Below, one piece after another: positions 44,977-54,936 of a DNA stretch of 64,000 nucleotides. The stretch is from NCBI RefSeq assembly GCF_003390925.1, contig NZ_QUBS01000012.1, positions 1 to 64,000 of the forward strand. The letters are read 5' to 3'. A program made the translations under genes and the position numbers. Within the stretch, counting starts at the first letter, position 1. Each line of letters opens with the position of its first letter. This DNA is from Trinickia diaoshuihuensis. Lineage in GTDB: Bacteria; Pseudomonadota; Gammaproteobacteria; Burkholderiales; Burkholderiaceae. The notes beneath the pieces were generated by a model, which was given only the letters and a program-made list of their open reading frames with translations, was not told the origin of the DNA and made no database searches.

Positions 44977-45942
44977 TTACGCGGGCAGGGTCAGGCCGCG
45001 CGGCAACGGGAACGCGATGTTCTCCTCGATGCCGTCCAGTGCGCGGACATTGCGCACGCCGAGCTCGCGCAGCCGGGCGATCACGGCTTGCGCGAGCACC
45101 TCAGGGGCGGAGGCGCCGGCCGTCACGCCGATGCGCCGCTTACCCTCGACCCACGCGGGATCGATCTGGTCGGGAGAGTCCACCATATAGGCGGGCACGC
45201 CCCGCTTTTCCGCCACTTCGCGCAAGCGGTTCGAATTCGAACTGTTCGGGCTGCCGACGACGATCACGACGTCGCACTGCGGCGCCATGAACTTCACGGC
45301 GTCCTGGCGATTTTGCGTCGCATAACAAATGTCTTGTTTCTTCGGCTCGCGAATCAGTGGGAACCGCGCCTTGAGCGCGGCGATGATATCGGCCGCATCG
45401 TCCACCGACAGCGTCGTTTGGGTGACGAATGCGATTTGCGCGGGATCGTCCACCTCGAGCGCGTTGACGTCCTCGATGCTTTCGACGAGATACATGCCCG
45501 CGCCGCATTGCCCCATCGTGCCTTCCACCTCGGGGTGGCCTTTGTGTCCGATCATGACGATGTCGAGGCCTTCCTGCCGCATCTTCGCCACTTCGATATG
45601 CACCTTCGTGACGAGCGGACACGTCGCGTCGTAAATGCGCAGCCCGCGCGTCTCGGCTTCCTCGCGCACCGCCTTGGAGACGCCGTGCGCGCTGAAAATC
45701 ACCGTGCTGCCGGAAGGCACTTCATCGAGCAGTTCGACAAAGATCGCGCCCTTCTTGCGCAGATCCTCGACGACGTAGGCGTTATGGACGATCTCGTGGC
45801 GCACGTAGATCGGCGCGCCGAACAGCTTGATCGCGCGCTCGACGATCTCGATGGCGCGATCGACGCCGGCACAAAAGCCGCGCGGCTGGGCGAGCAGGAT
45901 TTCCGCCTCGGCAGCGGCGAGAGAGGTGTCCGTGAGGCTCAT
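44977..45942 (-). CDS. ispH: 4-hydroxy-3-methylbut-2-enyl diphosphate reductase
   Basis: Last step of the MEP isoprenoid pathway, giving IPP and DMAPP. The 321-aa protein has the three cluster cysteines in [13 protein letters not shown] (about residue 22), [10 protein letters not shown] (about 106) and [13 protein letters not shown] (about 205), plus the substrate motifs EGTMGQ and [11 protein letters not shown]. Length matches the family. The start lies 2 nt after the end of the isomerase gene upstream, forming the common fkpB-ispH pair. Confidence 0.95.
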   Translation of the reverse strand: MSLTDTSLAAAEAEILLAQPRGFCAGVDRAIEIVERAIKLFGAPIYVRHEIVHNAYVVEDLRKKGAIFVELLDEVPSGSTVIFSAHGVSKAVREEAETRGLRIYDATCPLVTKVHIEVAKMRQEGLDIVMIGHKGHPEVEGTMGQCGAGMYLVESIEDVNALEVDDPAQIAFVTQTTLSVDDAADIIAALKARFPLIREPKKQDICYATQNRQDAVKFMAPQCDVVIVVGSPNSSNSNRLREVAEKRGVPAYMVDSPDQIDPAWVEGKRRIGVTAGASAPEVLAQAVIARLRELGVRNVRALDGIEENIAFPLPRGLTLPA

Positions 45943-45944
45943 GT

Positions 45945-46400
45945 CTACAAAATTCCGATGATGTGCACTTCGAACGTCAGCGCTTGGCCCGCGAGCGGGT
46001 GATTGAAATCGAATAGGGCCGACGTTTCGCCGATCTCCTTGAGCACGCCCGCGTACCGGCCGCCGCTCGGCGCATTGAATTCGATCAGATCGCCCGGAGC
46101 AAAGTCCTCGCCCACCATGCCGTTTTCGCGCAAGGTGGTGAGCGAAACGCGCTGAATCAATTCAGGATTGCGTGGACCGAACGCTTGCCCTTCATCTAGC
46201 CGGAAGGTCGAATGGTCGCCCGTCTTCATCCCCACGAGAATATCTTCCAACGGTTCGGCCAACTGCCCGGCGCCGAGCAACAGCGTCGCCGGCTTGTCGC
46301 CGAACGTGTTGACGATGTCGGCCCCATCGGCAAGCGCAAGCCGGTAGTGAAGCGTGACATGCGAACCGGCCTTCACTTCTGAAATATCGATGATGCTCAT
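45945..46400 (-). CDS. fkpB: FKBP-type peptidyl-prolyl cis-trans isomerase (SlpA/FkpB)
   Basis: A 151-aa SlyD-like isomerase that aids protein folding. Visible FKBP residues: [20 protein letters not shown] near the N-terminus, [20 protein letters not shown] (about 48-67), the IF-domain insert with [15 protein letters not shown], and [18 protein letters not shown] (about 129-146). ATG 46400 fits family starts; TTG 46418 would add six residues. Directly precedes ispH, as in many proteobacteria. Confidence 0.9.
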   Translation of the reverse strand: MSIIDISEVKAGSHVTLHYRLALADGADIVNTFGDKPATLLLGAGQLAEPLEDILVGMKTGDHSTFRLDEGQAFGPRNPELIQRVSLTTLRENGMVGEDFAPGDLIEFNAPSGGRYAGVLKEIGETSALFDFNHPLAGQALTFEVHIIGIL

Positions 46401-46579
46401 GCTTAGCTCGTTGGACAAACGTCAGGTCGCGCGGCGCGCGAGGGGCGCGAGGGACGGATGGCCGCCCCACACAAAGCTTCTATTGTAAGCCACCTCGTCG
46501 CGGGGAGTTCGCGCCCTATGAACGCGCCCCCGACAGGCGTGGGGTACCGCCTGCAAAACCGCTAATCGGAGATGCGAAG

Positions 46580-47317
46580 ATGAAAGATAGTTCCACCGTC
46601 GTACCGTTTCGCGCGCCGCCCGGCCGCGTACGCGCCGCCAAATACCGTCCGCGGGCAGGCGCGGCGCGCGATATGCCGCGCGAGCGGCTCATCGGCGCGG
46701 GTCCCGCCGCCCTCTCCAACACCGAGCTGATCGCCATCTTTCTGTGTTCGGGCTTGCCGGGCCACGACGTCTTCGACGTCGCGCGCTCCCTGCTCGAGCG
46801 TTTCGGCTCGCTGCGCGCGATGCTCGACGCGACGCCGGCCGATTTTCACGGCTTGCGCGGCATCGGCCCCGCCAAGACGGCCGTGCTGTTGGCCGTCATC
46901 GAAATGGCGCGCCGCGCGTTGGCGGAGCAAGCTCGCGAGCGCCCGCTCGTCGATTCGACCGCCGCCGTGCAAGATTACGTCCGGCTCCTGATCGGCGCCC
47001 GCCCGCACGAAGTTTTCGTCTGTCTCTATTTAGACGCGCGCCACCGGCTGATCGACACCGAGGAAACCTCGCGCGGCTCCCTGACCCGCCTCGCCGTCTA
47101 TCCGCGCGAAATCGTGCGCCGCGCGCTGGAGGCGAACGCAGCGAGCTTGATCGTGGCGCACAATCACCCGTCGGGGGCCGTCAAACCGAGTGCGAGCGAC
47201 CGCCAACTCACGCAGGTTCTGCGCGACGCCCTCGCGCTGATCGACGTGCGGCTCGTCGATCACCTCGTGGTCGGTCGGCACGACATCTTTTCGTTCGCGC
47301 ACGCCGGCTGGCTTTGA
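46580..47317 (+). CDS. radC: RadC/MPN-domain DNA repair protein homologue
   Basis: A 245-aa protein with an N-terminal helix-hairpin-helix ([20 protein letters not shown], about 91-110) and a JAMM metal-protease-like domain whose zinc ligands lie in [15 protein letters not shown] (about 193-207), with [15 protein letters not shown] before it. Despite the name, a repair role is doubtful in this family. GGAG stands 8 nt before the ATG. Divergent from fkpB. Confidence 0.92.
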   Translation: MKDSSTVVPFRAPPGRVRAAKYRPRAGAARDMPRERLIGAGPAALSNTELIAIFLCSGLPGHDVFDVARSLLERFGSLRAMLDATPADFHGLRGIGPAKTAVLLAVIEMARRALAEQARERPLVDSTAAVQDYVRLLIGARPHEVFVCLYLDARHRLIDTEETSRGSLTRLAVYPREIVRRALEANAASLIVAHNHPSGAVKPSASDRQLTQVLRDALALIDVRLVDHLVVGRHDIFSFAHAGWL

Positions 47318-47364
47318 AGCGCGCGGCCTTCGGCATGCCCGCCACAGGTCGATGCAAATTCGGT

Positions 47365-47394
47365 TTGATTTTTCGGCGCTTTTTCTGCTAGAAT
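47365..47394 (+). promoter_or_regulatory. Promoter of rpmB-rpmG
   Basis: TTGATT (47365-47370), 18-bp spacer, TAGAAT (47389-47394). This gives a 5' leader of about 160 nt before rpmB with GC-rich stems, which could host ribosomal protein or growth-rate control. Confidence 0.6.
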
Positions 47395-47562
47395 CGCCGT
47401 CTGCCTGTTTCCAACCCCGTTCAGAAGCTTGGGGGGAGGTCGCCGCGACCGGTTGCTGATCGGCTTCCCGTGCCCGAATGGGCCGCCCGGACCGCCCGCC
47501 TTTCCTGTTAGGCCCGACCCAGGCTTGAACCCCGAATTTAAGCGTTTTAGGAGTGCTCTCAT

Positions 47563-47796
47563 ATGGCACGCGTATGCCAAGTAACTGGGAAAGCGCCGAT
47601 GAGCGGCAACAACGTTTCCCACGCGAACAACAAGACGAAGCGGCGCTTCCTGCCGAATCTGCAATACCGCCGTTTCTGGGTGGAAAGCGAAAACCGTTTC
47701 GTGCGCCTGCGCGTCTCGAACGCCGGTCTGCGCCTCATCGATAAGAACGGCATCGATACCGTGCTCGCCGATCTGCGCGCACGCGGCGAAATCTAA
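47563..47796 (+). CDS. rpmB: 50S ribosomal protein L28
   Basis: A 77-aa basic protein of the large subunit. [20 protein letters not shown] at the start and [20 protein letters not shown] are diagnostic. It has a single Cys, so it is the zinc-free form. TTTTAGGAG precedes the ATG. Forms an operon with rpmG 10 nt downstream. Confidence 0.97.
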   Translation: MARVCQVTGKAPMSGNNVSHANNKTKRRFLPNLQYRRFWVESENRFVRLRVSNAGLRLIDKNGIDTVLADLRARGEI

Positions 47797-47806
47797 GGAG
47801 TAAGTC

Positions 47807-47974
47807 ATGGCCAAAGGCGCACGCGACAAGATCAAGCTGGAATCGACCGCAGGCACGGGTCATTTCTACACGACCACGAAGAACAAGCGCAACATGCCGG
47901 AAAAGATGGAGATCATGAAGTTCGATCCCGTCGCCCGCAAGCATGTGGCGTACAAGGAAACGAAGATCAAGTAA
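47807..47974 (+). CDS. rpmG: 50S ribosomal protein L33
   Basis: A 55-aa protein: [20 protein letters not shown], then [35 protein letters not shown]. It lacks cysteines, i.e. the C- (non-zinc) form. AAGGAG lies 7 nt before the ATG. It is too short to stand out by length but unmistakable by sequence and by its position after rpmB. Confidence 0.97.
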
Positions 47975-48001
47975 TCGGTTTCCTGCGAGCCCGAAGACAC
48001 G

Positions 48002-48029
48002 AAAAGCCCCGCCTTGTGCGGGGCTTTTT
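48002..48029 (+). terminator. Terminator of rpmB-rpmG
   Basis: Stem AAAAGCCCCGC / GCGGGGCTTTT, loop of five bases, T-run; 27 nt after the rpmG stop. Confidence 0.94.
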
Positions 48030-48140
48030 GCTGCATGCGCTACCCGTTCCGCCTCGCGGCGCGGTATGCTCCCTCGTTTCCCCGTGCGAAATCGATAGGC
48101 GGCGGGTGCAAGCCGGACCGGGGACAAAGGATTTGCAGAT

Positions 48141-49739
48141 ATGAACTTCGACGTCGTAATCGTTGGCAGCGGGCTCGCGGGGCTGACCGTCGCATTGAAC
48201 CTGGCTGAAAAGCGGCGCGTCGCCGTGATCGCCAAGCGGTCGATGATGGAAGGCGCGAGCGATTGGGCGCAAGGCGGCATCGCTGCCGTGCTCGACTCGG
48301 CGGACAGCGTCGAAAATCACGTCAACGACACGCTGATCGCCGGTGGCGGCCTATGCGACGAGGGCGCCACGCGCTTCATCGTCGAACATGGCCGAGCCGC
48401 CATCGAATGGCTGATCGCCCAAGGCGTACCGTTCACGCGCGACGACGCGGCGGAACTCGGTTTCCATCTGACGCGAGAAGGCGGCCATAGCCATCGCCGG
48501 ATCATTCACGCAGCCGACGCGACAGGCCACGCCGTCGTCGCGACGCTTTCCGAGCGTGTCCGCGCCCATCCGAACATCACGCTGCTCGAAGACCATTACG
48601 CGATCGACCTCATCACGTCCGACCGCCTCGGTTTGCCGGGCCGGCGCTGCCACGGTCTTTATGCACTCGACCTGGCGAGCGGCCGCACCGTCACGCTGCA
48701 AGCGCCGCATACGATTCTCGCGACGGGCGGCGCCGGTAAGGTCTATCTCTATACGACGAATCCCGACACGGCGACCGGCGACGGTATCGCGATGGCCTGG
48801 CGCGCGGGCTGCCGGGTGTCGAACATGGAGTTCATCCAGTTCCATCCGACTTGCCTGTTCCACCCCTACGCGAAATCCTTCCTGATCACCGAAGCCGTAC
48901 GCGGCGAAGGCGGCAAGCTCGTGCTGCCCGACGGCACGCGCTTCATGCCGGCCCATGACGAGCGGGCCGAACTCGCGCCGCGCGACATCGTGGCACGCGC
49001 GATCGACTTCGAGATCAAGAAGCGCGGCATCGATTGCGTCTACCTCGATATCAGCCATCAGCCGGCCGAGTTCCTGCGCGAGCACTTCCCCACGATCCTC
49101 GCGCGTTGCCTTGAATTCGGCATCGACATCACCAAAGACCCGATTCCCGTGGTACCGGCCGCGCATTACACGTGCGGCGGGGTCGTGACGGATCTGGCGG
49201 GCCGCACCGACCTGGCCGGGCTCTATGCCGTCGGCGAAACGTCTTGCACGGGGCTGCACGGCGCCAATCGCCTCGCCAGCAACTCGCTCCTCGAATGCCT
49301 CGTCGTGGGGCGTTCAGCGGCCGAGGCGATCGAGGCGGAAGGCTTCGATGCCGGCGCGCATGCGCCGCTGCCCGACTGGGACGAAAGCCGCGTGTCCGAT
49401 CCCGATGAGGAAGTCGTCGTTGCGCACAACTGGGACGAACTGCGCCGGCTCATGTGGAATTACGTCGGCATCGTGCGAACCGATAAGCGCCTCACGCGCG
49501 CCAAGCATCGGATCGCGATGCTGCGCGACGAGATTCAGGAGTACTACGCGAATTTCAAGGTGAGCCGCGATTTGCTCGAGCTGCGCAATCTCGTCGACGT
49601 CGCTTCGTTGATCGTCGACAGCGCCCGCTCGCGCCGCGAGAGCCGCGGCTTGCACTACTCGCGCGATTGGCCGTCGGCGTTGCCCAAGGCGCTACCGACC
49701 GTCCTCTCCCCCGAGCGCGTGCGAAACCGGAAGGTGTGA
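48141..49739 (+). CDS. nadB: L-aspartate oxidase
   Basis: Oxidises L-aspartate to iminoaspartate for quinolinate and NAD synthesis. The 532-aa flavoprotein has the FAD motif [19 protein letters not shown] (residues 5-23), [58 protein letters not shown] and THHxxGG-like ARHYTCGG counterpart [16 protein letters not shown], ending with a helical domain rich in Arg. Length matches NadB. Convergent with nadC-nadA, which carry the next two steps. Confidence 0.94.
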   Translation: MNFDVVIVGSGLAGLTVALNLAEKRRVAVIAKRSMMEGASDWAQGGIAAVLDSADSVENHVNDTLIAGGGLCDEGATRFIVEHGRAAIEWLIAQGVPFTRDDAAELGFHLTREGGHSHRRIIHAADATGHAVVATLSERVRAHPNITLLEDHYAIDLITSDRLGLPGRRCHGLYALDLASGRTVTLQAPHTILATGGAGKVYLYTTNPDTATGDGIAMAWRAGCRVSNMEFIQFHPTCLFHPYAKSFLITEAVRGEGGKLVLPDGTRFMPAHDERAELAPRDIVARAIDFEIKKRGIDCVYLDISHQPAEFLREHFPTILARCLEFGIDITKDPIPVVPAAHYTCGGVVTDLAGRTDLAGLYAVGETSCTGLHGANRLASNSLLECLVVGRSAAEAIEAEGFDAGAHAPLPDWDESRVSDPDEEVVVAHNWDELRRLMWNYVGIVRTDKRLTRAKHRIAMLRDEIQEYYANFKVSRDLLELRNLVDVASLIVDSARSRRESRGLHYSRDWPSALPKALPTVLSPERVRNRKV

Positions 49740-49780
49740 GCGCGGATCGAGCCGGCCGGCGCGGCCGGCTCTTGCCCGCG

Positions 49781-50683
49781 TTAAATCAAGCGCATGGAGT
49801 AGTCGGTGGCGCGCACGTCCTTCGTCAGCGCGCCGATGGAGATGCGGTCCACGCCCGTTTCGGCGATCGTGCGCACCGTGTCGAAACTCACGCCACCCGA
49901 GACCTCGAGCAGCGCGCGTCCGCCCGTCAGTTTCACGGCATCGCGCATCGCGTCGAACGAGAAATTGTCGAGCAGGATCGACTCGGCCCGGTGCGCGAGC
50001 GCCGTCTCCAATTGTTCGAGCGTTTCGACTTCGATCTGGATCGATACGCCCGCGTCGAGCGCGTAGGCCGCATCCAGAGCCGCCCCCACCCCGCCGGCCG
50101 CGGCGATGTGGTTTTCCTTGATCAGAATGCCGTCATACAACGCAAGGCGTTGGTTCATGCCGCCCCCCACGCGCACCGCGTACTTTTGCGCGAGCCGCAG
50201 ACCCGGCAGCGTCTTGCGCGTATCGAGGATGCGCGCGCGGGTGCCGGCGACGGCATCGACATAGCGCCGCGTGGCCGTGGCAACGCCGGAGAGTAGTTGC
50301 AGGAAGTTTAGGCCGTTGCGTTCGGCCGTCAGCAGCGAACGGGCCGGACCGCGCAAGAAGCAGACGGCTGAATCGGCCGCCATCACGTCGCCTTCGCGGT
50401 AGCGCCAGTCGATCTCGATCGATTCGTCCACCTGCCGCATCACGGCAACGAACCACGGCACACCGCAGAGCACCGCATCCTCACGCACGAGAATGCGTGC
50501 TTCGCGAATGGAATCGGCGGGTACGAGCCCTCCGGTACGATCGCCGTCGCCGACATCCTCCGCGAGCGCATCGGCCACATTGCGCGCCAGCGCCGCATCC
50601 AACGCCGCGCCGTATTGTCCACGGAGTTCGGCGTAAAGCGGCGAGACTGCGTCGGCGATGCGCGTTCCTTGTTGCTCGGTCAT
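49781..50683 (-). CDS. nadC: Nicotinate-nucleotide diphosphorylase (carboxylating), quinolinate phosphoribosyltransferase
   Basis: Forms nicotinate mononucleotide from quinolinate and PRPP. The 300-aa protein shows RNGLNFLQLLSGVATATRRY, then DTRKTLPGLRLAQKYAVRVG and GGMNQRLALYDGILIKENHI (active-site Arg/Lys/His, about 154-195), LEVSGGVSFDTVRTIAETGV near the end. Start ATG 50683; a longer upstream frame overlaps nadA and is not likely. Downstream of nadA by 88 nt on the minus strand. Confidence 0.94.
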   Translation of the reverse strand: MTEQQGTRIADAVSPLYAELRGQYGAALDAALARNVADALAEDVGDGDRTGGLVPADSIREARILVREDAVLCGVPWFVAVMRQVDESIEIDWRYREGDVMAADSAVCFLRGPARSLLTAERNGLNFLQLLSGVATATRRYVDAVAGTRARILDTRKTLPGLRLAQKYAVRVGGGMNQRLALYDGILIKENHIAAAGGVGAALDAAYALDAGVSIQIEVETLEQLETALAHRAESILLDNFSFDAMRDAVKLTGGRALLEVSGGVSFDTVRTIAETGVDRISIGALTKDVRATDYSMRLI

Positions 50684-50771
50684 ATGCTCTGGTCGTCCTT
50701 TGCGCCCCGCGCGGCCACGGAAGCGGCCGCGGGGCATCAATAGATAGTCACGCTGCGCGGGAGGGGCCGCC

Positions 50772-51905
50772 TCAAGCCGCGCCGATGCCCGCGAACAGCG
50801 CCGTGTCGCGAGCCAGGTCGCCGCTCGCGCGCACGCGCTTCTTGTGCTCCGCCGCGAATGCAAGCATCCGGTCGATCGGCACACGTGCACGCTCGCCGAT
50901 GGCCGCGTCCACGAAGATTTCGTTATGGCCGCGTTCGAGTACGTCGACCAAGTTCGCGAGCCCGTTCATCGCCATCCACGGACAGTGCGCGCAACTCTTG
51001 CAAGTCGCGCTATTGCCCGCGGTCGGCGCGGCGATAAACGTCTTGCCGGGCGCGGCGAGCCGCATCTTGTGCAAGATACCGAGATCGGTCGCGACGATGA
51101 AGTGGGTGGCGGGAAGACGTGTGGCCGCATCGATCAGTTGGGTCGTCGAGCCGACGACGTCGGCCTGCGCCACCACGCTCGCGGGCGACTCCGGGTGCAC
51201 GAGCACCTTGGCGCCCGGATGCTCGGCGCGAAGCAGATCGAGTTCGATACCCTTGAACTCGTCGTGAACGAGACATGAGCCCTGCCAGAGCAGCATGTCG
51301 GCACCCGTCTGCGCCTGGATATAGCCGCCAAGGTGGCGATCCGGCGCCCAAAGGATCTTTTCGCCGCGCGCATACAGATGCTTGACGATCTCCAGGCCGA
51401 TCGAGGACGTGACCATCCAATCGGCGCGCGCCTTCACGGCGGCGCTCGTATTGGCGTAGACCACGACGGTGCGGTCCGGGTGCGCGTCGCAGAACGCAGA
51501 GAATTCGTCGGCGGGACAACCCAGATCCAGCGAGCACGTGGCGTCGAGGTCTGGCATCAAGATGCGCTTGCCGGGACTCAAAATCTTGGCCGTCTCGCCC
51601 ATGAACCGCACGCCCGCGACCACCAGCGTTTGAGCGTCGTGGTCGCGGCCGAAGCGAGCCATCTCGAGCGAATCGGCCACGCAGCCGCCCGTTTCGTCAG
51701 CCAACTCCTGCAGTTCGCCATCGACGTAGTAATGCGCGACGAGCACGGCTTTTTCTCGCACGAGCAGTTCACGCACACGCGCCTTGAGCCGAGCACGCTC
51801 CTCCGGCGACGGCGCCGGCGGCACCTTGGCCCAAGCGTGGCCGACGCCGCAAACGGCGCCGCCTTGCGGCTTATCGAATTCGACGGTTTTAATGGCCGGA
51901 TCCAT
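50772..51905 (-). CDS. nadA: Quinolinate synthase
   Basis: Condenses iminoaspartate with dihydroxyacetone phosphate to quinolinate, using a [4Fe-4S] cluster. The 377-aa protein carries cluster cysteines in [15 protein letters not shown]-like [20 protein letters not shown], and [13 protein letters not shown] (about 318-330), plus [20 protein letters not shown] (about 55-74) and [20 protein letters not shown]. Start ATG 51905. Forms a minus-strand unit with nadC. Confidence 0.94.
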   Translation of the reverse strand: MDPAIKTVEFDKPQGGAVCGVGHAWAKVPPAPSPEERARLKARVRELLVREKAVLVAHYYVDGELQELADETGGCVADSLEMARFGRDHDAQTLVVAGVRFMGETAKILSPGKRILMPDLDATCSLDLGCPADEFSAFCDAHPDRTVVVYANTSAAVKARADWMVTSSIGLEIVKHLYARGEKILWAPDRHLGGYIQAQTGADMLLWQGSCLVHDEFKGIELDLLRAEHPGAKVLVHPESPASVVAQADVVGSTTQLIDAATRLPATHFIVATDLGILHKMRLAAPGKTFIAAPTAGNSATCKSCAHCPWMAMNGLANLVDVLERGHNEIFVDAAIGERARVPIDRMLAFAAEHKKRVRASGDLARDTALFAGIGAA

Positions 51906-51983
51906 CGTGTTCTCCACTAGTCCGCCTGGCGGCGTGGGCCCCTCGACGGGCGATCGCGGTAAGACGAGCGCAACGCGGGGGCC

Positions 51984-52017
51984 CAAAAAAGCAACACCCC
52001 GCCAAACGCGGGGTGTG
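51984..52017 (-). terminator. Terminator of the fatty acid desaturase gene
   Basis: Minus-strand stem ACACCCCGC / GCGGGGTGT of 9 bp with a five-base loop, followed by TTGCTTTTTT; about 50 nt after the desaturase stop. Confidence 0.9.
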
Positions 52018-52065
52018 TGACGTAACGAAATTTTAATGGATTTCGCGGATCGGCGCGCTCAGCGC

Positions 52066-53262
52066 TTAGGCGTAACGGCGCAAACGCATGGCGAATTCCT
52101 GCAGCGCCTTGATGCCGCTTTGCTCCGCGCGATGGCACCAGTCTTGGAGTTGCGCCAGCAATTGTTCACGCGAGGCGTTCGAGCGCTCCCAGATCGCGCT
52201 CAGATCGTTGCGCAGCTCGATGAACGTGCGCAGCGTTTGGCTGTCCGCGAAGATTTCCGGAAGCTGGCGCTTTTGCGGCTCGTCGAGTCCCGCCTCGTCT
52301 TTGTGGAACCAGTTACGAGCATTGCGCATCAGTTGATACTTCTCGCGCGCACCGATTTCCTTCAAGCGCGCGAGCTCCTGGCGATAGGCGCGTTTGACCG
52401 TCTTGCCGTAGCGCGCCATCACTTCATAGCGGTTGCTCAGCACGGCTTGCAGCGTGTCTTGATCGAGCACGAGCTTGCGGGCGGCGAGCCGCGGCGTGGG
52501 CGCGATCTTCTTGACCTTGGCAAGCCCCACGGCCGACATCAAGCGGATATAGAGCCAGCCGATATCGAACTCGTACCACTTGTTCGACAGCTTCGCCGAC
52601 GTCGCGTACGTATGGTGATTGTTGTGCAGCTCTTCGCCGCCGATGATGATGCCCCACGGGAAGATGTTCGTGCTCGCGTCGGCCGAGTTGAAATTGCGGT
52701 AGCCCCAGAAATGCGCGAGCCCGTTGACGACGCCGGCCGCCCAGAACGGAATCCAAACCATCTGCACGGCCCAGACCGACAGCCCGACCACGCCGAACAA
52801 TGCGACGTCGATCACCATCATGATGCTCACGCCGAGGATCGGATAGCGCGTGTACACATTGCGTTCGATCCAATCGTTGGGCGTGCCGTGGCCGAAACGG
52901 CGCAGCGTTTCCTCGTTCTTCGCCTCGGCGCGATAGAGTTCGGCGCCTTCGAGCAGCACCTTCCAGATACCGCGCGTCTGCGGGCTGTGCGGATCTTCCT
53001 CGGTCTCGCACTTCGCGTGATGCTTGCGGTGGATCGAGGCCCATTGCCCCGTCAGCATGCCCGTGGTCATCCACAACCAGAAGCGGAAAAAATGACTCGC
53101 GACGGGGTGCAGATCGAGCGCCCGGTGAGCTTGGCAGCGATGGAGATAAACCGTGACGCCGATGATCGTCACGTGTGTGACGGCAAGCGTGAACAAAACG
53201 ACTTGCCACCACGAGAAACGAAGGAAACCGTGTGCAAGAAAATCAAGAAGGGAGTTCAGCAA
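52066..53262 (-). CDS. Acyl-CoA/fatty acid desaturase (DesA-like)
   Basis: A 398-aa membrane di-iron desaturase that introduces a double bond in acyl chains. Three His boxes bind the iron pair: HRCQAH (about residues 41-46), HRKHH (about 78-82) and HNNHH (about 213-217). TM helices LFTLAVTHVTIIGVTVYL and others match the delta-9 type. A cytoplasmic, coiled helical tail of about 130 residues follows the third box and is common to the beta-proteobacterial branch. Monocistronic. The 263-bp gap upstream (53263-53525) shows no gene. Confidence 0.9.
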   Translation of the reverse strand: MLNSLLDFLAHGFLRFSWWQVVLFTLAVTHVTIIGVTVYLHRCQAHRALDLHPVASHFFRFWLWMTTGMLTGQWASIHRKHHAKCETEEDPHSPQTRGIWKVLLEGAELYRAEAKNEETLRRFGHGTPNDWIERNVYTRYPILGVSIMMVIDVALFGVVGLSVWAVQMVWIPFWAAGVVNGLAHFWGYRNFNSADASTNIFPWGIIIGGEELHNNHHTYATSAKLSNKWYEFDIGWLYIRLMSAVGLAKVKKIAPTPRLAARKLVLDQDTLQAVLSNRYEVMARYGKTVKRAYRQELARLKEIGAREKYQLMRNARNWFHKDEAGLDEPQKRQLPEIFADSQTLRTFIELRNDLSAIWERSNASREQLLAQLQDWCHRAEQSGIKALQEFAMRLRRYA

Positions 53263-53525
53263 GGCGTTGTACCTGTATTACGACGACGCCATTCCCGGAG
53301 GCGGGCGTCAAAAAGTTGAAAGCTGGCTTTCAGAACTGATCGGCATTCTACTGCAACCGCCGCAAGTATTTGTAACAAATGAGGTTTTCCCCTAGGCGCG
53401 GCCGCAACGGGCGCCAGGTTTATCCCGATTTACGGCGCGCGCCGGGCGGTGCGGCGGATCGACGCAGATGACGATCGCGCACCCCTCGATGCATCGCCAG
53501 CGAACCGCGTGCCTGCCGCGCAGGC

Positions 53526-54899
53526 TTATGCGGCGGGCTCGTCCGCCGGCAGCGTCCCGTTCGCGCCTTCGCGCCCTATTTCTACCGCGCCGCCGAGCCC
53601 TAACGGCAGGGCCCCGCCGACGAGATGGACATCGCGCCGCGTATACGGAATCGAGATGCCGTGCTCGTTGAATAGCCGCCAAATGTTGCGGTTGATCGTC
53701 GAACGGGTTCCGGCCGTGCCCTTCGCGGCTTCTTCGATCCAAAACCCGAGTTCGAGATTGATGCCGTCCGCTCCGAAGCCGACGAGGTAGGCGGCCGGCG
53801 CCGGATCGGCGACCACGCGTTCGACGTCTCGCGCCGCCTCCACGAGCAGCGCCAACGCGCGATCGAGATCGGCCGTATAGGCGATCTGCACGGCCGCCTT
53901 CGCATAGCCGCGCGTCAGGTAAGACGAATGGTTTTGCACGACGTCGGTCACGAGCTTTTCGTTTGGAATCAGCGTCTCGATGCCGTCCAGCCCGCGCACC
54001 GTCGTGTAGCGCGTACGGATCTCGGTGACTTGGCCTTGCAGCCCCGCGACGTTGATCGTGTCGCCGATCCGCAGCGACCGGTCGATCAGGATGATGAAGC
54101 CCGAGACGTAGTTGCTCGCGATCTTTTGCAAGCTGAAGCCGAGCCCCACGCCAAGCGCCCCGCCGAACACGCCGAGGACCGTGATGTCGATGCCGACGAG
54201 CGAGAAGCTGACCAGAAGCGCCGCCAGCACGAACAGCGCGCGTCCTAGCCGCGAAAGGACGACTCTGAGGTTCGCGTCGATGGAATGCGCGCGCATCACG
54301 CGGTCCTCGTACACCGACCCGAGCCAGAGCGCGAGGATCACGGTGGCGCAAACCCACATGAGGCCCGTCGTCAGCGAGAGCAGCGTCATATGCGCCGTGC
54401 CGACGCGAAAATGGACCGACTCCATCCAGCGCAGCACGTCGTCCTGAATACCGAGCACGGTCGCCACCATGCCGATCCAGACGAGGAACGAGACCAGCTT
54501 CTCGGTGATCGAGAGCCAAGCATGAGCTTGCCCCGATCGGGCAAACACGCGGCGCGCGATGAAAAAGACGATATAGATCAACGCGATGCCGATCAGCGGC
54601 ACGAGCGCGAGCTCGAGCAGCGAGGTGGACATGTACTCGTCGAGCACCGTCTGCGCCACCCAAACCAGCGCGCCGCCGAGCAATGGGAACAGCGCCTTGT
54701 GCAGGCTTTCGGCGCCGAAGCGCGCGGCTTCGTGCCGGGCTCGCCGATGCGAATCGAGCTTGCGGCGCACGAGCCGAGCGAGCAGCCACGCGACGAGCAG
54801 CGTGCCGAGCAACGTGCTCGCCTGCCAAATCATGACGGGCTCGCCGTAATCGCGAACGATTCCGGCGAGCATATGGGAGAGGATACGGTTCTGAGTCAT
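53526..54899 (-). CDS. MscS-family mechanosensitive ion channel
   Basis: A 457-aa inner-membrane channel for osmotic release. Four to five N-terminal helices precede the pore helix (VFGGALGVGLGFSLQKIASN, about residues 240-259), followed by the MscS beta domain with SLRIGDTINVAGLQGQVTEI and GIETLIPNEKLVTDVVQN. A C-terminal cytoplasmic domain of about 130 residues follows. Longer than the 286-aa MscS, as for MscM/YbdG-like relatives. Located upstream of the desaturase, with its own promoter. Confidence 0.9.
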   Translation of the reverse strand: MTQNRILSHMLAGIVRDYGEPVMIWQASTLLGTLLVAWLLARLVRRKLDSHRRARHEAARFGAESLHKALFPLLGGALVWVAQTVLDEYMSTSLLELALVPLIGIALIYIVFFIARRVFARSGQAHAWLSITEKLVSFLVWIGMVATVLGIQDDVLRWMESVHFRVGTAHMTLLSLTTGLMWVCATVILALWLGSVYEDRVMRAHSIDANLRVVLSRLGRALFVLAALLVSFSLVGIDITVLGVFGGALGVGLGFSLQKIASNYVSGFIILIDRSLRIGDTINVAGLQGQVTEIRTRYTTVRGLDGIETLIPNEKLVTDVVQNHSSYLTRGYAKAAVQIAYTADLDRALALLVEAARDVERVVADPAPAAYLVGFGADGINLELGFWIEEAAKGTAGTRSTINRNIWRLFNEHGISIPYTRRDVHLVGGALPLGLGGAVEIGREGANGTLPADEPAA

Positions 54900-54936
54900 C
54901 GATCAGGGCAAAGGGCCGCCCGCGCGGCCCTTCATA